Notes under the pieces: model-generated | What the model was told of the DNA's origin: nothing | Databases searched by the model: none | Seen by the model: the letters and a program-made list of their open reading frames with translations, nothing else | DNA from: Nitrososphaeraceae archaeon | GTDB taxonomy: Archaea > Thermoproteota > Nitrososphaeria > Nitrososphaerales > Nitrososphaeraceae | Reading direction: 5' to 3' | DNA: 64,000 nt | Assembly (NCBI GenBank): GCA_009377575.1 | Contig: WHTU01000008.1 | Coordinates: forward strand, 29,134-93,133 | Translations under genes and position numbers: made by a program | Shown: positions 54,956 to 64,000 of the stretch, in pieces | How positions within the stretch are numbered: the stretch's first letter is position 1 | How the letters are laid out: every line of letters starts with the position of its first letter

Positions 54956-56737
54956 TCAGTTACGTTTAACGAGCAGAGCGTCGTCAGAATCCATGCTTTG
55001 CCAAATAACGTCGTAACCTAACTTTGAGATTAGCCCCGCGTGGCAAATTTCAGGAATAGAATTTTCAGATAAGATAACACATGCCTCAGAAAATTTCATA
55101 GCACCAGTTAAGCGTTCGGCTACTGTATTGGCCTTTGCCTTGGACACGAACCATGAATCTATTCTTAAATAGTCTACTTCGTTGTCTCTGGAGGCAACTG
55201 CGGTAGCAATTTCGATTGGCACTTTGTAACTATCCGAAATCTCCTCAATAGAAATGACATCCTTTGTGCCATCAAATCTTATCTTTAGGTCTGAATCAAA
55301 CATATTTGCGTCAATTTGTTCCTTGTCGATCGATTTTAAATATTCTTGTAACTTCTTAATCGGAACTAAAGATTTCCTGAAAAATATAATCCTATTTTTG
55401 GATATACCATAGATGGATGGATTGAAAGGTTTAGAGCATGAAAGCTCTTCGTCCACCGCAACAAAAAGATCGACGTTACTGTTAAGGAGAATTTCACTAA
55501 CTTTTTGGAATTTCTTTTCTAGGTACTCTTTAGTCCAAAATCCTACAATTTCTAGATAAACTTTTCTACCATACTTCTCAAATAAGAAATCAGGGATAAA
55601 TGCAACTCCTTTGCCGACGATAAGGGGGTCAGGTTCCCTCTTAATTTTCCATCTGTTGGCAAGATGTTCGAACTTAATTGCAAATTTCTCTTCGATGGAA
55701 CTATCAAAGTACGATGGAGTTGATCGACCAGTATTAATACTATTACTATTAATACTATTACTATTGATACTATTATTATTCTTGTCATTACGAAGCGGTT
55801 CACTCAGAATGTTTTTCTGCACATCAGAGGATGAAATTCTAAATTCATATATCTTCTTGCCAGACATTGTCTTTCTAATTATAGACGCACTTATGTACCA
55901 CCAAGATGATGAAACGATAAACGGAACAAGCTTCGCGATGGATGTTCCATATCTATCGGTCAACTTAAATAAACTAACAGGTCCATCAATTGAACAAACT
56001 AGCTTACTGTCATGGCCGCCATTATTCTTTAAATCGGCATGCCTACTTTTACCGCCATGAACATTTCTGGCATCAGCGCTCTCATCAGCATTCGTCTGCT
56101 CCCGTAAATTGTACATCAATCCTAGACGCTTCACGTTCCTCAGGATATTTTTCCAGTTTGCACCGCCCCTGACGCTAAACTCCAGTCTGGTGCATGTGAA
56201 AAGCAGAGTCTGCAATAGGGACAGATTATACCATGCTAGAAGTTCTTCGGAACCGACTGGACTAAACAGTTCTATGACCATATTCTCGTCGAGGTCACTC
56301 CACAATGACTGCATTATGGAAGTTGATGAGATGTTCATCTTCGATGCTACATCGCATAGTATCTCGTCACGAAGAGATTCGGTAAGTGCGAAACCGCGTC
56401 TTGCTGATTCCTCCCATAAAAACCTCCTAATGTCAATAGGATTTACTGAAATCCCGCAATTTTCGTCCCGTTGGCTTATTGTTGTGTTGAACTGGCATCT
56501 TCTTTCTAGTAGGGTAGAAAGTCCCCTTACAAGCCTATAGTCGTCGAAGTGGCTTTCTAAGAACGATATCCTTTCGTTTAGAATCTTTTTCTTTTCCTTA
56601 TTCGCCGCTGATTCCTGGAATTCGTTGATGATTATTTTGGCAAGTTCTAAATGCCTAGACTTGTCCTCTTCCCCGCAAAAGAGAGGAAATATCTCTCCCT
56701 TTCGTGTTCTAATCCTAAGTAATTGACTAGGCAGCAT
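54956..56737 (-). CDS. bax1: Bax1/DUF790 nuclease-like protein
   Basis: This is a 593-residue protein of the DUF790 family. Bax1 is the archaeal partner of the helicase XPB and acts as a structure-specific nuclease in DNA repair. It has the N-terminal MLPSQLLRIRTRKGEIFPLF, then the long helical domain with WYNLSLLQTLLFTCTRLEFSVRGGANWKNILRNVKRLGLMYNL, and the nuclease core KFEHLANRWKIKREPDPLIVGKGVAFIPDFLF (D383) ... YLEIVGFWTKEYLEKKF (E396). Two low-complexity insertions are unusual: an Asn/His/Asp stretch at about 215-243 and Asn-Ser-Ile repeats at 319-336. No XPB gene is next to it in this window, unlike many archaea. Confidence 0.85.
   Translation of the reverse strand: MLPSQLLRIRTRKGEIFPLFCGEEDKSRHLELAKIIINEFQESAANKEKKKILNERISFLESHFDDYRLVRGLSTLLERRCQFNTTISQRDENCGISVNPIDIRRFLWEESARRGFALTESLRDEILCDVASKMNISSTSIMQSLWSDLDENMVIELFSPVGSEELLAWYNLSLLQTLLFTCTRLEFSVRGGANWKNILRNVKRLGLMYNLREQTNADESADARNVHGGKSRHADLKNNGGHDSKLVCSIDGPVSLFKLTDRYGTSIAKLVPFIVSSSWWYISASIIRKTMSGKKIYEFRISSSDVQKNILSEPLRNDKNNNSINSNSINSNSINTGRSTPSYFDSSIEEKFAIKFEHLANRWKIKREPDPLIVGKGVAFIPDFLFEKYGRKVYLEIVGFWTKEYLEKKFQKVSEILLNSNVDLFVAVDEELSCSKPFNPSIYGISKNRIIFFRKSLVPIKKLQEYLKSIDKEQIDANMFDSDLKIRFDGTKDVISIEEISDSYKVPIEIATAVASRDNEVDYLRIDSWFVSKAKANTVAERLTGAMKFSEACVILSENSIPEICHAGLISKLGYDVIWQSMDSDDALLVKRN
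55732..55776. repeat. 15-bp tandem repeat in the Bax1 gene
   Basis: Units TATTAATACTATTAC at 55732-55746 and 55747-55761 are exact, and 55762-55776 differs at two bases. They encode the NSINS-type repeats within the Bax1 insertion on the minus strand. Confidence 0.9.
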
Positions 56738-57228
56738 TTCTTATTCGAATAAACTGATCTGTCTCCGTACTTATTTCAGGTAAAAATTGTCTTATAAAAT
56801 AGTTGTTCACTACCAATTTATAATTTTTCCTTAGATTTAGAATATGACCGCAGAGTATCGCTGATGATGGTTTTCCATCGAGTAGGTAATTCATGTTTTC
56901 TTTTCTCTTTCTCCACTGTTTGATCCAAGGCCGTCAACATTTCACCAATGCACTGTTATATTAACTAAAAATTTTTTTCTTTTCATAACAAAATAGCTGG
57001 TAACGTGTTTATCTATTCTGAATCACCATGTGCATCTATGTGTTGCTATATTGATGATATGTGGCCATTATCATTTTTGGTTTCCTATCCATGGCATTAG
57101 AGAAGTCTGCCACAAAATGCATCAAATGAAAATGCACAAATGTGTTAATAAGGTAGACTCTTAGAAAACGTTGCAGGAAGCAGTATTGTGTAATCGGAAA
57201 AAAGGTTGAGAGTCTACTGCAGTTTTTA
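56738..57228. other. Spacer of about 490 bases
   Basis: Nothing recognisable. XPB, the usual Bax1 neighbour, is absent. Confidence 0.45.
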
Positions 57229-58056
57229 TTACCTTCCTATACACAGACCACTTGGATTACTTGTCTCACAACTGTTGTCTACATACTGATTTGCGTTGAT
57301 GTTTGTTGGTAGTCCGTTTGCATTGTTAAGGTCAATGACATTCTGAAGTACGTTATTGGCTGATATTGTATTCTGTGAGCTCTGTCCATCAAGAAATACT
57401 CCATTCTGACTTCCAACTACATTGTTCATTCCTACATTGGACTGTTGTGTGTTGACAAATGTTATTCCTGCTAGCAAGTTGCCATTCATAAGGTTTGAGT
57501 CTATAGCAGAACCGGTGCTTGAGTGAGATGCTACACCTATACTATTACCCTGTATGATGTTTTGTTGTACTTGTGCATTTTCAGCTCCTGTCATAAATGT
57601 ACCTATCTGGTTGTTAGATAGTATGACAGAATTAATCTGAAATCCATTTGCTCCAGTAAGAAGTACACCTGCTTGGAAGTTGCTCAGAGAACCAGGTCCA
57701 TTTACTACTACATTATCAACATTTGGTACCATAATTGCTACTTTAGAGCTGTCCTGTCCAGGTCCTGTGATTGAGAATCCATTCATGTTAATTACTGTGT
57801 TTGGACCACCGACGATAATGCCATCTCCACTGCAGTTAAGATTTGCAGTTAGATTTACTACTCCGCTTACCACTTGTCCACATGCTGCGTTTGATGATGA
57901 TGCTGTTGCTGGTGCTCCTGGAGTGCCGCCTTGTTGTGCAGCCGCGGTTGGGAAATTTACCGCAGTGATGCTCAAAGTCAGGAGTGCAATCATCCCAGAT
58001 GTCACGATCATGGATGAGATACTAAAACCTCTCGTATTCGTTCTACTTTGCTCCAT
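57229..58056 (-). CDS. Secreted right-handed parallel beta-helix protein
   Basis: This 275-residue protein starts at ATG 58056. The signal peptide (SMIVTSGMIALLTLSITAVNF) ends near AAAQQ. After a Gly/Ala/Thr linker, residues about 58-260 show the NosD/pectate-lyase-like coil pattern: LTANLNCSGDGIIVGGPNTVINMNGFSITG, NVDNVVVNGPGSLSNFQAGVLLTGANGFQI, then N/G-turn repeats (ILSNNQIGTFM, QQNIIQGNSIGVA, NMVxG, NNVVGSQNGVFLDGQSSQNTISANNVL). Four Cys, two near the start of the mature part and two near the end (DNSCETSNPSGLCIG), may pair. No catalytic residues are apparent. Likely surface binding or structural. Confidence 0.8.
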   Translation of the reverse strand: MEQSRTNTRGFSISSMIVTSGMIALLTLSITAVNFPTAAAQQGGTPGAPATASSSNAACGQVVSGVVNLTANLNCSGDGIIVGGPNTVINMNGFSITGPGQDSSKVAIMVPNVDNVVVNGPGSLSNFQAGVLLTGANGFQINSVILSNNQIGTFMTGAENAQVQQNIIQGNSIGVASHSSTGSAIDSNLMNGNLLAGITFVNTQQSNVGMNNVVGSQNGVFLDGQSSQNTISANNVLQNVIDLNNANGLPTNINANQYVDNSCETSNPSGLCIGR

Positions 58057-58347
58057 TCCTAATCGAAGAGAGATGTAGTATTAGTATTATTTATGTGGAT
58101 GTATGAACTGTACCCAACATTAGGTTTATTCGTTTTGATCATAAAATTCCCTTCTAGCTATTATTTGTAAAAGACTGTTAGTACATTAAACATTTCTATA
58201 GGTATATTCGTCTATACGCCTCTGTTGTTGCATTTTCGCATTACCTTAAAAAAAGCAGAGACCCAAGCTATTACCTCAAATCCCACAGTAGTATACAAGA
58301 AATTTGCTTATCCGGAGCTTTGTTTCTGACAGTGGGAGTTCAAGAGC
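58057..58347. other. Spacer
   Basis: No gene visible. It contains the beta-helix gene promoter on the minus strand. Confidence 0.4.
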
Positions 58348-58512
58348 GTGAGTATCGGTGACAAGGGTGCGGTGTATACCGATTTGAACCAAAAGTCGAT
58401 CCGTTTAGGCAATATTTTGGGCTTCTCTAAATTAAATGACGACTATATACAATTTCAGAAGATCAACTCAGGGCTTTCTAGGTATAAGGTAGGTCATCTC
58501 TACTATGAATAA
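58348..58512 (+). CDS. Small protein, 54 residues
   Basis: GTG 58348 opens VSIGDKGAVYTDLNQKSIRL and continues GNILGFSKLNDDYIQFQKINSGLSRYKVGHLYYE before TAA. It is strongly protein-like, with no low complexity and a balanced strand/helix pattern (GDKGAVYTDLN, RYKVGHLYY). I recognise no family. It is flanked by spacers and lies about 250 bases before the binding-protein/kinase pair on the same strand. Confidence 0.5.
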   Translation: MSIGDKGAVYTDLNQKSIRLGNILGFSKLNDDYIQFQKINSGLSRYKVGHLYYE

Positions 58513-58763
58513 TTCTAAATATTCGAAGCAAACCATTAACCAAACTCAAACAATGATCAATTTCATTGGATCCTAGAATGTGGGTGAATTATCTTCGGCT
58601 TCCTCGAAACTCCGCTGTGTTCCGGGGAAGCGGGGAAGGTGTACTATCATAACGTAATAACTGAATAGTCGGACACCATCATCAAACCTATTGCATCTTT
58701 AATTTCTCAGCTTCTCATGCAATACATAAACATTTTATTCTACTACCACTTTCCTTTAGACCA

Positions 58764-59824
58764 ATGCCTATATCAAAAAACTGAGGCTCATCATTGTTTC
58801 CATCGGAGTTGTAGTAGGGGTTGGAAGCGTTTTATTACTGCTCTATACGCAGTATGACATTACTCTCAATTCACAAACCACTCAAGAGAGTAGACCCATA
58901 AGAATAGCATGTTCTGAACCATGGGTAGGTTATGTTCCACTCGTCTTGGCCGTAGATAGATTCTTCAAGGAAAATCAAGTAGCAGTAGAATTAATACAAC
59001 CTCAGAATCAAACATCGACAGAAGAGTTATTCCTTAACGGTTCTGTCGATGGCCTTTGTAGCATATTTACGACGGCCATTTTTCAGAATTCAGAAGGGGT
59101 GAATTCTAAATTGGTGTGGGTGTTAGATTACTCGGGCACTGGTGATGTTATTCTTGGTTCGAAAAATATGACGGTCAAAGAGTTAAAAGGGAAAAAAATT
59201 GGGGTTGAAGGATTAAACACTTTTTCACACATTTTTGTATTGCAAATCTTGGCTAAGGCCGGTTTATATGAAAAGGATGTTCAATTTGCAAACGTAGCCG
59301 CTCAGGATATGGTAAAAGCACTAAACACCAAACAAATTGACGCAGGTCACACGTATGGGCCCGCAAAACTTGCTGGTATTCAGAGCGGATATGATATTGT
59401 AGCGACTGCTAAGGACGTACCAGCGATCATAGCAGACGTTCTCATTTTTAATTCTAAAGTAGTTGAAACAAGACCAGAAGCTATAGGTGCTGTTGTAAAG
59501 TCAATTAATCAAGGAAAGGAGTACTTCGATCATAATAAGGAGAACACTTACTTCCTTCTTTCAAATTTTTTCAACATGACTACTGAAGAGATGCAAGATG
59601 GGTTCGAAGGAATACAGGTTCTTGGATTGGAAGATAATATCAAGGCAATGAACAGATCAAGTTCAAATGGGAATAACTTTACAACATTGTATGAATCTGG
59701 GGATATTATAGCTAATTACTTTCTAGAGAGAGGCCAAATACGACAACTACCGAATTTCGACGAGATAATCGATCCGAGATTCATTTATGCTATCTCGAAA
59801 AACGAAACAATCAATGATGGTTAG
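58764..59824 (+). CDS. Exported substrate-binding protein (NMT1/THI5-like), N terminus frameshifted
   Basis: The binding domain reads PIRIACSEPWVGYVPLVLAVDRFFKENQVAVELIQPQNQ, LFLNGSVDGLCSIFTTAIF, MTVKELKGKKIGVEGLNTFSHIFVLQILAKAGL, ALNTKQIDAGHTYGPAKLAGIQSGYDIV, and is of the NMT1/THI5/SsuA type that binds small organic or inorganic solutes. The same frame is open upstream through a signal peptide (LRLIIVSIGVVVGVGSVLLLL) but has no start before TAG 58757. An ATG at 58764 in another frame reads MPISKN-stop; one more A in the A6 run at 58775-58780 joins it to give MPISKKLRLIIV. The kinase gene starts 7 bases after the stop. No permease or ATPase is nearby, so this protein probably serves sensing rather than transport. 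Confidence 0.8.
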
Positions 59825-59831
59825 CTGATTC

Positions 59832-61697
59832 ATGCAGATTCGATCCAGACTTTTCATAATTATGATATCTCTTGTTACCTCAGCAATAATTGTTCCGTCA
59901 ATTATCGCACTGAACACTTTTACTAGGAGTTTGGAAACGGAAATAACCGAGGAACTTAAGATAAGTGCTCTTAGCGCTATGGACAAGTTGTCAAGATTAA
60001 TGTTCGAACGACTTGCAGACCTTAGATTTCTCACCTACCCAGGCAACACTATGATAAGTAGTTCGGATGATAACATCACTTTAGAAGAAAAGGTGGAATA
60101 TCTGAGGCAGATAGAGAAGGCAAACAAGGCCTACGCCTCTATCTCATTATACAACGCAAGTGGAATAAAGATTGGTGATACAAGAAGTATCGATATTGGT
60201 GCTAATGATTCCAGAGAACCATTTTACAAAAATGCTATTAATGGCACTTACTATTACGATAGTGTCCCAACCTATTCTAGGAGCTTAGGCCAATACGTAG
60301 TGCATTTTTCGGGACCTCTTCACGACCTTGGGGACAATCAGATAGACGGAGTCCTAGTTCTAAAGTTCCCACTTAATAAAATAAATGAGATTATGGTTGA
60401 GGCAGGCGGGACGATATCAAGTGATGTAAATATAGAATTGGTTTCAGATGACGGCCTTCTAATCTACTCGAACAATGATCGAAAGGCTATTCTACAAAAA
60501 GAGGTAACAGGATTGAAGATATTCGACAAACTACAGAATTCGACCAATAGAGTGGAGTCTGAGATAGTTGCTGGCGCTACCGGCGGCGAACCTATGAATA
60601 CAATATTCATCGGAAGTAAAGACCCTGGATTCCTAGATTATAGGGGAAACAACTGGTCACTAATCCTAGGCATAAATACCCAAGATGCATTTAAGAACAT
60701 TTCGTTGTTAAGCGCCCAGTTTATAATTGTGGCAGCCATTATTTTGTCCATCTCTACTTTTCTAGTTTTCATATTTGCAAAAAGCATCTCTAGACCTATA
60801 ATAAAGCTAAGAGACGTTACGAATGAAGTAAGTAAGGGTAACCTTGGGATCAAGGTGGACCTACAAAAGAGTGGTGGGAATGAACTCAAACAACTATCCT
60901 CAAGCTTCGAAAACATGAGGCAGACCATTTTAGCTAGAACCGAAGAGGTATTAAGAGTAAATGAAGAGCTTAAATTGAAGGATAGGTTAAAAGACGAATT
61001 CATCAACGTTGCAGCACACGAGTTGCGCACTCCTATACAACCAATATTGGGATTATGCGAAGTTCTTCGTTCCAAAATAAGGAAAGGTAGTACGAGCAAT
61101 CCGAGAAGTGAAGAAGAGCAACTTTTAGATATTATCATCAAAAACGCAAAAAGATTGCGTGGACTTGCTCAAGAGATTTTGGACGTAACTAGGATCGAGA
61201 GCAAGGGGTTTGACTTAAATCTGGAAACGTTCGATCTCGTCTCACTGTTATCGAATATTGTGACTGACACTAGAGAGCAAATTAGCAAACTTGAACGAGA
61301 CATCAATATAACCTTCGAGCTTGAAGGAAAACTTACGAGTGGGACTGGCGTAATCCTTGTGAATGCTGATAAGGATAAAATTACCCAAGTCATTTCCAAT
61401 TTATTAGGTAATGCCGTAAAATTTACGAAGGATGGAATTATATCAGTTAAGGTTAGTACTAATAAAGAAAGCGGTGAAGCTATAATATGCATTAAGGATA
61501 CCGGTCAAGGTATCGATCCGAGCATAGTGCCTCATTTGTTTACGAAGTTCAGCTCCAAATCTTTTGAAGGGATTGGATTAGGATTGTTTATTGCAAAGAA
61601 TATTGTTCAAGCTCACGGAGGAAGGATATGGGCTGAGAACAATTCAGATGGAAAAGGTGCTGTATTTTTCTTCACCTTAAGGATAATACATTCCTAA
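59832..61697 (+). CDS. Sensor histidine kinase with extracellular Cache-like domain
   Basis: This 621-residue membrane kinase starts at ATG 59832. TM1 is 9-28, and the outside sensor at 29-290 has dCache-like features (ASISLYNASGIKIGDTRSIDIG, EPFYKNAINGTYYYDSVPTYSRSLGQYVVHFSGPL, VNIELVSDDGLLIYSN). TM2 is about 295-316, HAMP about 317-370 (RPIIKLRDVTNEVSKGNLG), and a HisKA helix with phospho-accepting H396 in VAAHELRTP. The HATPase domain has N-box N527 (NLLGNAVKF), G1 DTGQG 556-560 and G2 GIGLGLFIAK. It forms a two-gene unit with the upstream binding protein. The response regulator is not adjacent; the receiver at 63.5 kb is the nearest. Confidence 0.9.
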   Translation: MQIRSRLFIIMISLVTSAIIVPSIIALNTFTRSLETEITEELKISALSAMDKLSRLMFERLADLRFLTYPGNTMISSSDDNITLEEKVEYLRQIEKANKAYASISLYNASGIKIGDTRSIDIGANDSREPFYKNAINGTYYYDSVPTYSRSLGQYVVHFSGPLHDLGDNQIDGVLVLKFPLNKINEIMVEAGGTISSDVNIELVSDDGLLIYSNNDRKAILQKEVTGLKIFDKLQNSTNRVESEIVAGATGGEPMNTIFIGSKDPGFLDYRGNNWSLILGINTQDAFKNISLLSAQFIIVAAIILSISTFLVFIFAKSISRPIIKLRDVTNEVSKGNLGIKVDLQKSGGNELKQLSSSFENMRQTILARTEEVLRVNEELKLKDRLKDEFINVAAHELRTPIQPILGLCEVLRSKIRKGSTSNPRSEEEQLLDIIIKNAKRLRGLAQEILDVTRIESKGFDLNLETFDLVSLLSNIVTDTREQISKLERDINITFELEGKLTSGTGVILVNADKDKITQVISNLLGNAVKFTKDGIISVKVSTNKESGEAIICIKDTGQGIDPSIVPHLFTKFSSKSFEGIGLGLFIAKNIVQAHGGRIWAENNSDGKGAVFFFTLRIIHS

Positions 61698-62482
61698 TTT
61701 TTAACTGGAGGGATCGACAGTGAGTAAAATGCGAGAATAAATTCTATCAATCCTTCATCCGTTGCGTTTGCTTCAAATTGCCCTATAATTCTATTGTTCC
61801 CAATTCACAAGAGGAATGTGCAGCTCATAGCAGACGACTTTTGTGACTGTTAATCAGTTAGAGCTATCGAACAGACAAATGGGAAGTATCCTCGCAGTGG
61901 CAAGGTATCGCTGCTAAATAAATTTAGAAAATACGTGAACTGCCTGAACATATACAATAATTGTGAATGCGCCAAGCAATTTATGGTTCTTTTGAAAATG
62001 CATGAATGTCATTATTTACCAATTTGTCCATATGATTAATTTATGGTTTGCCAAATCATGAAGAGCAAACTATCGGATCCCTGAAAAAGACTTGTCATGA
62101 GGCCATAACAATTATACCGTAAACAATAGCATAGACCCAATATCGATATGCGTTGAATTACCTTAAATACTACAGTGATTAGGCATGTTAAAGAGACCAG
62201 TTCTGTGGGAATCAAAATGGATCTGGACAGGCCTGATGCATGTCGAGGGGGATCACGTGTGACTCAGAGTTTCAAAAGTTATAATCAGGCAAACTATCTG
62301 ATTCTCTGATAACCTTACACCACTTCTACTAATCCAAGTCGCCCTACGTTTACAACCCTCATGTCATACCTGTCCTCGAATCATCGCGTTTACGAATAGA
62401 ATTTATTTTGAGATGAGAAGATAGTGATCCACGATAGCTCTTGCATTCTCACTATACCCAATTGTCGATCATTAATACTGTA
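61698..62482. other. Spacer of about 780 bases
   Basis: No gene is visible on either strand. ATTTATGGTT occurs twice, near 61980 and 62040. Confidence 0.4.
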
Positions 62483-63073
62483 CTAATGCAGCTCTTCGAG
62501 TCTTTTATCAATAAATCCACTGAAGTCGGAGTGTTTGAATAAGGAGAAAGTCTTCACTCTACTCCTTATAGAATTGTTTGAAACCTCTCTGTCTATTACA
62601 AGTACTACTCCGGCTGTGTCGTACCCTTCATTTCTAACTGCCTCAATGGCATGTGCCACACTACTGCCCTTAGTCATTACATCGTCCACAACAATAATAG
62701 GATCAATGAGATACCCTTCCACTTTTTTTCCACTACCATGAGTTTTAACGTTTCTCCTAACTATGAACTGCTTAGTTCCCTGGGAGCCTCTCCTCTTAAT
62801 ACTATTAATTATAACAGCAGTTGATATCGGAACAGCGCCCATTTCTAATCCCCCAACTGATTTTCCTCCAAATTCTCTGGCAACAATGTCGTATAATAAT
62901 TCGCCGATAAGCGTGGCTCCAACTGGATCTGCTAAAACCATTTTTAAATCATAGTAATAATTGCTTTTCTCACCGCTTGATAGAACTATTGGCTGATCAG
63001 AGACAATTATCCCATTTCTTTTGATAATCTCCATCAGCTCTTGTCTTTTCAGTTGATTTTCTATAAGATTCAA
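62483..63073 (-). CDS. pyrE: Orotate phosphoribosyltransferase
   Basis: It transfers orotate to PRPP to form OMP in pyrimidine synthesis. At 196 residues it has family length and starts at ATG 63073 (MNLIENQLKRQELMEII). Landmarks: IVLSSGEKSNYYYDLKMVLADP (substrate contacts), GGLEMGAVPISTAV, KQFIVRRNVKTHGSGKKVEG (flexible catalytic loop with Lys and His) and the PRPP motif IIVVDDVMTKGSS with D130/D131. The C-terminal RLEELH is normal. It stands alone rather than in a pyr cluster. Confident from motifs. Confidence 0.92.
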   Translation of the reverse strand: MNLIENQLKRQELMEIIKRNGIIVSDQPIVLSSGEKSNYYYDLKMVLADPVGATLIGELLYDIVAREFGGKSVGGLEMGAVPISTAVIINSIKRRGSQGTKQFIVRRNVKTHGSGKKVEGYLIDPIIVVDDVMTKGSSVAHAIEAVRNEGYDTAGVVLVIDREVSNNSIRSRVKTFSLFKHSDFSGFIDKRLEELH

Positions 63074-63485
63074 CCGATGGATGCTCAGATAACGAACACG
63101 GACCTTTCTTTATAAGTGTAGTGGATTGGAATTTTTTTGGCTAATAATACGGTACACTATCAGTACTGTCACTCTTTTTCTTTGGATTTCTATTCAGAAT
63201 AACATCAGCTTCAGACTTTTGTCTGCCTACCACTCAGAACTCTGAACCTTTTCGATCGGAAGAAATTTGTTCTTGGGTGTTGATGAAATTCCTTAGGTGG
63301 CTGTCCCCACAATTAAGGAGTTTAAACGAAGGAAGAGTGGATAGAAGGATTTCTTTTCAGGCTCTTCAAATTAAAGCCAGTTAGCTACCCAGTCGGAATT
63401 CCCCCGCTACCGATCGCATAACAAAAGTTCTAGAGTACTGCAAATGGCTGATTAGGTAGACCCAGATAGTACCTTGAGCAAAATA
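63074..63485. other. Spacer of about 410 bases
   Basis: No gene or strong repeat seen. Confidence 0.4.
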
Positions 63486-63911
63486 CTATTGTAGCTCCAC
63501 TTGTATTCTTTTTATTAATTCCTCTGTGTCTATAGGTTTCTTAATAAAGCAATCAATATCAATTTGAGGGAACAATTCTCTTAAAGATCGGTAGTACACT
63601 TCAAATGCTGTGATAAAGCATACCTTGGGTTCCTTGTCCAGCTTCTCCAATTCTTCATACAACTGAAAGCCATTCATTTTTGGCATTTTAATATCAAGAA
63701 GTAATAAATCATAGGCACCTATTTTGAAATGAGCCAATGCTTCTTCAGGATCATTAAACGCGTCGACCTTGTACCCCTTACCCTCTAGACCCATTTTAAA
63801 TGTTAAAGTCACATCTGGTTCATCGTCTACTAGGAGAATTCTCTTACTTCCGGCAGAGGTATTTGTCGACAGTGTGGATGAAGAGGGTATAGAAGAGGTC
63901 TCTTCCTGCAT
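63486..63911 (-). CDS. Response regulator, receiver domain only
   Basis: This 141-residue protein starts at ATG 63911 with a Ser/Thr-rich tail (MQEETSSIPSSSTLSTNTSAG), then a complete receiver: ILLVDDEPD (D29, D30), phospho-acceptor D73 (LLLLDIKMP), T101 in FITAFEVYYRSLRELFP and K125 before Pro (FIKKP). There is no DNA-binding output. It is close in sequence to the receivers at 6.3 and 10.8 kb, and all three share the E-V-x-Y-x-x-[AL] block after the switch residue. It is convergent with and about 1.8 kb beyond the sensor kinase; a partnership is possible but unproven. A TTATTTAT box lies about 35 bases upstream. Confidence 0.9.
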   Translation of the reverse strand: MQEETSSIPSSSTLSTNTSAGSKRILLVDDEPDVTLTFKMGLEGKGYKVDAFNDPEEALAHFKIGAYDLLLLDIKMPKMNGFQLYEELEKLDKEPKVCFITAFEVYYRSLRELFPQIDIDCFIKKPIDTEELIKRIQVELQ

Positions 63912-64000
63912 ATTTACGTCAGTATTAATACAGATGTTAGTCCAGGATAAATAATTTTATGACATTCAGGTGAAGAAAACGACCATAACAAATCAGCCCA

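Noticed and set aside
1..64000. CRISPR arrays, IS elements, integrases, restriction systems
   Set aside because: No regularly spaced repeats and no transposase, recombinase or nuclease-methylase pair was seen; the only exact repeats are short, coding and in tandem.

Overview
The window looks like chromosomal DNA of an ammonia-oxidising archaeon of the Nitrososphaeria (Thaumarchaeota), most like the Nitrososphaera/Nitrosocosmicus group. The evidence is a stand-alone TFB, a divergent PII protein a few kb from a glutamine synthetase, a stand-alone RAM/AsnC protein, a zinc-ribbon protein and a PLD-like sensor domain typical of the group, many secreted Asn/Ser/Asp-rich surface proteins, AT-rich TATA-type promoters and low coding density. 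I found no rRNA, convincing tRNA, CRISPR array, IS element or integrase.

Layout. 1-6.3 kb: a membrane protein cut by the window edge, a winged-helix regulator, an isochorismatase-fold protein whose catalytic Cys is Ser, two zinc-ribbon mini-proteins, an acidic secreted protein with 27-bp tandem repeats, a DUF4242 protein and a kinase-less sensor. 6.3-16.4 kb: two stand-alone receiver proteins, two damaged subtilisin-like proteases about 8 kb apart and, between them, a MinD/ParA-type ATPase followed by a KaiC-like ATPase fused to a class III nucleotide-cyclase domain. 16.9-26 kb: mostly secreted proteins (one with a Cys motif shared with a protein at 37.6 kb), DUF192, a PPOX flavoprotein and a zinc-ribbon protein. 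26-36.8 kb: rhomboid protease, alpha/beta hydrolase, DUF7482-like protein, 2-hydroxyacid dehydrogenase, an ABC substrate-binding protein and permease without an ATPase, and a membrane GT2 glycosyltransferase. 37-50 kb: secreted Ig-like protein, RAM protein, methyltransferase, TFB, glutamine synthetase, creatininase-family hydrolase, PH-domain-like protein, His-rich secreted protein, DUF6659-like protein and PII. 50-64 kb: long gene-poor spacers, FMN reductase, Bax1/DUF790 nuclease, a beta-helix secreted protein, a substrate-binding protein followed 7 bp later by a Cache-HAMP-HisKA sensor kinase, PyrE and a third receiver protein.

Themes. Signal transduction is dense: three receiver-only proteins, one full kinase, one kinase-less sensor and one KaiC-cyclase fusion. 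Nitrogen metabolism is represented by GlnA and PII. Secreted and surface proteins make up much of the coding content.

The best candidate for an undescribed system is the ATPase plus KaiC-cyclase pair at 12.3-15.0 kb, which has a perfect 8-bp inverted repeat upstream. The binding-protein/sensor-kinase pair at 58.8-61.7 kb is the second. A technical point matters for all readers: at least six genes carry what looks like a single missing base, often next to a start or signal peptide. Either the assembly contains indel errors or this locus is decaying, so several starts given here are reconstructions.
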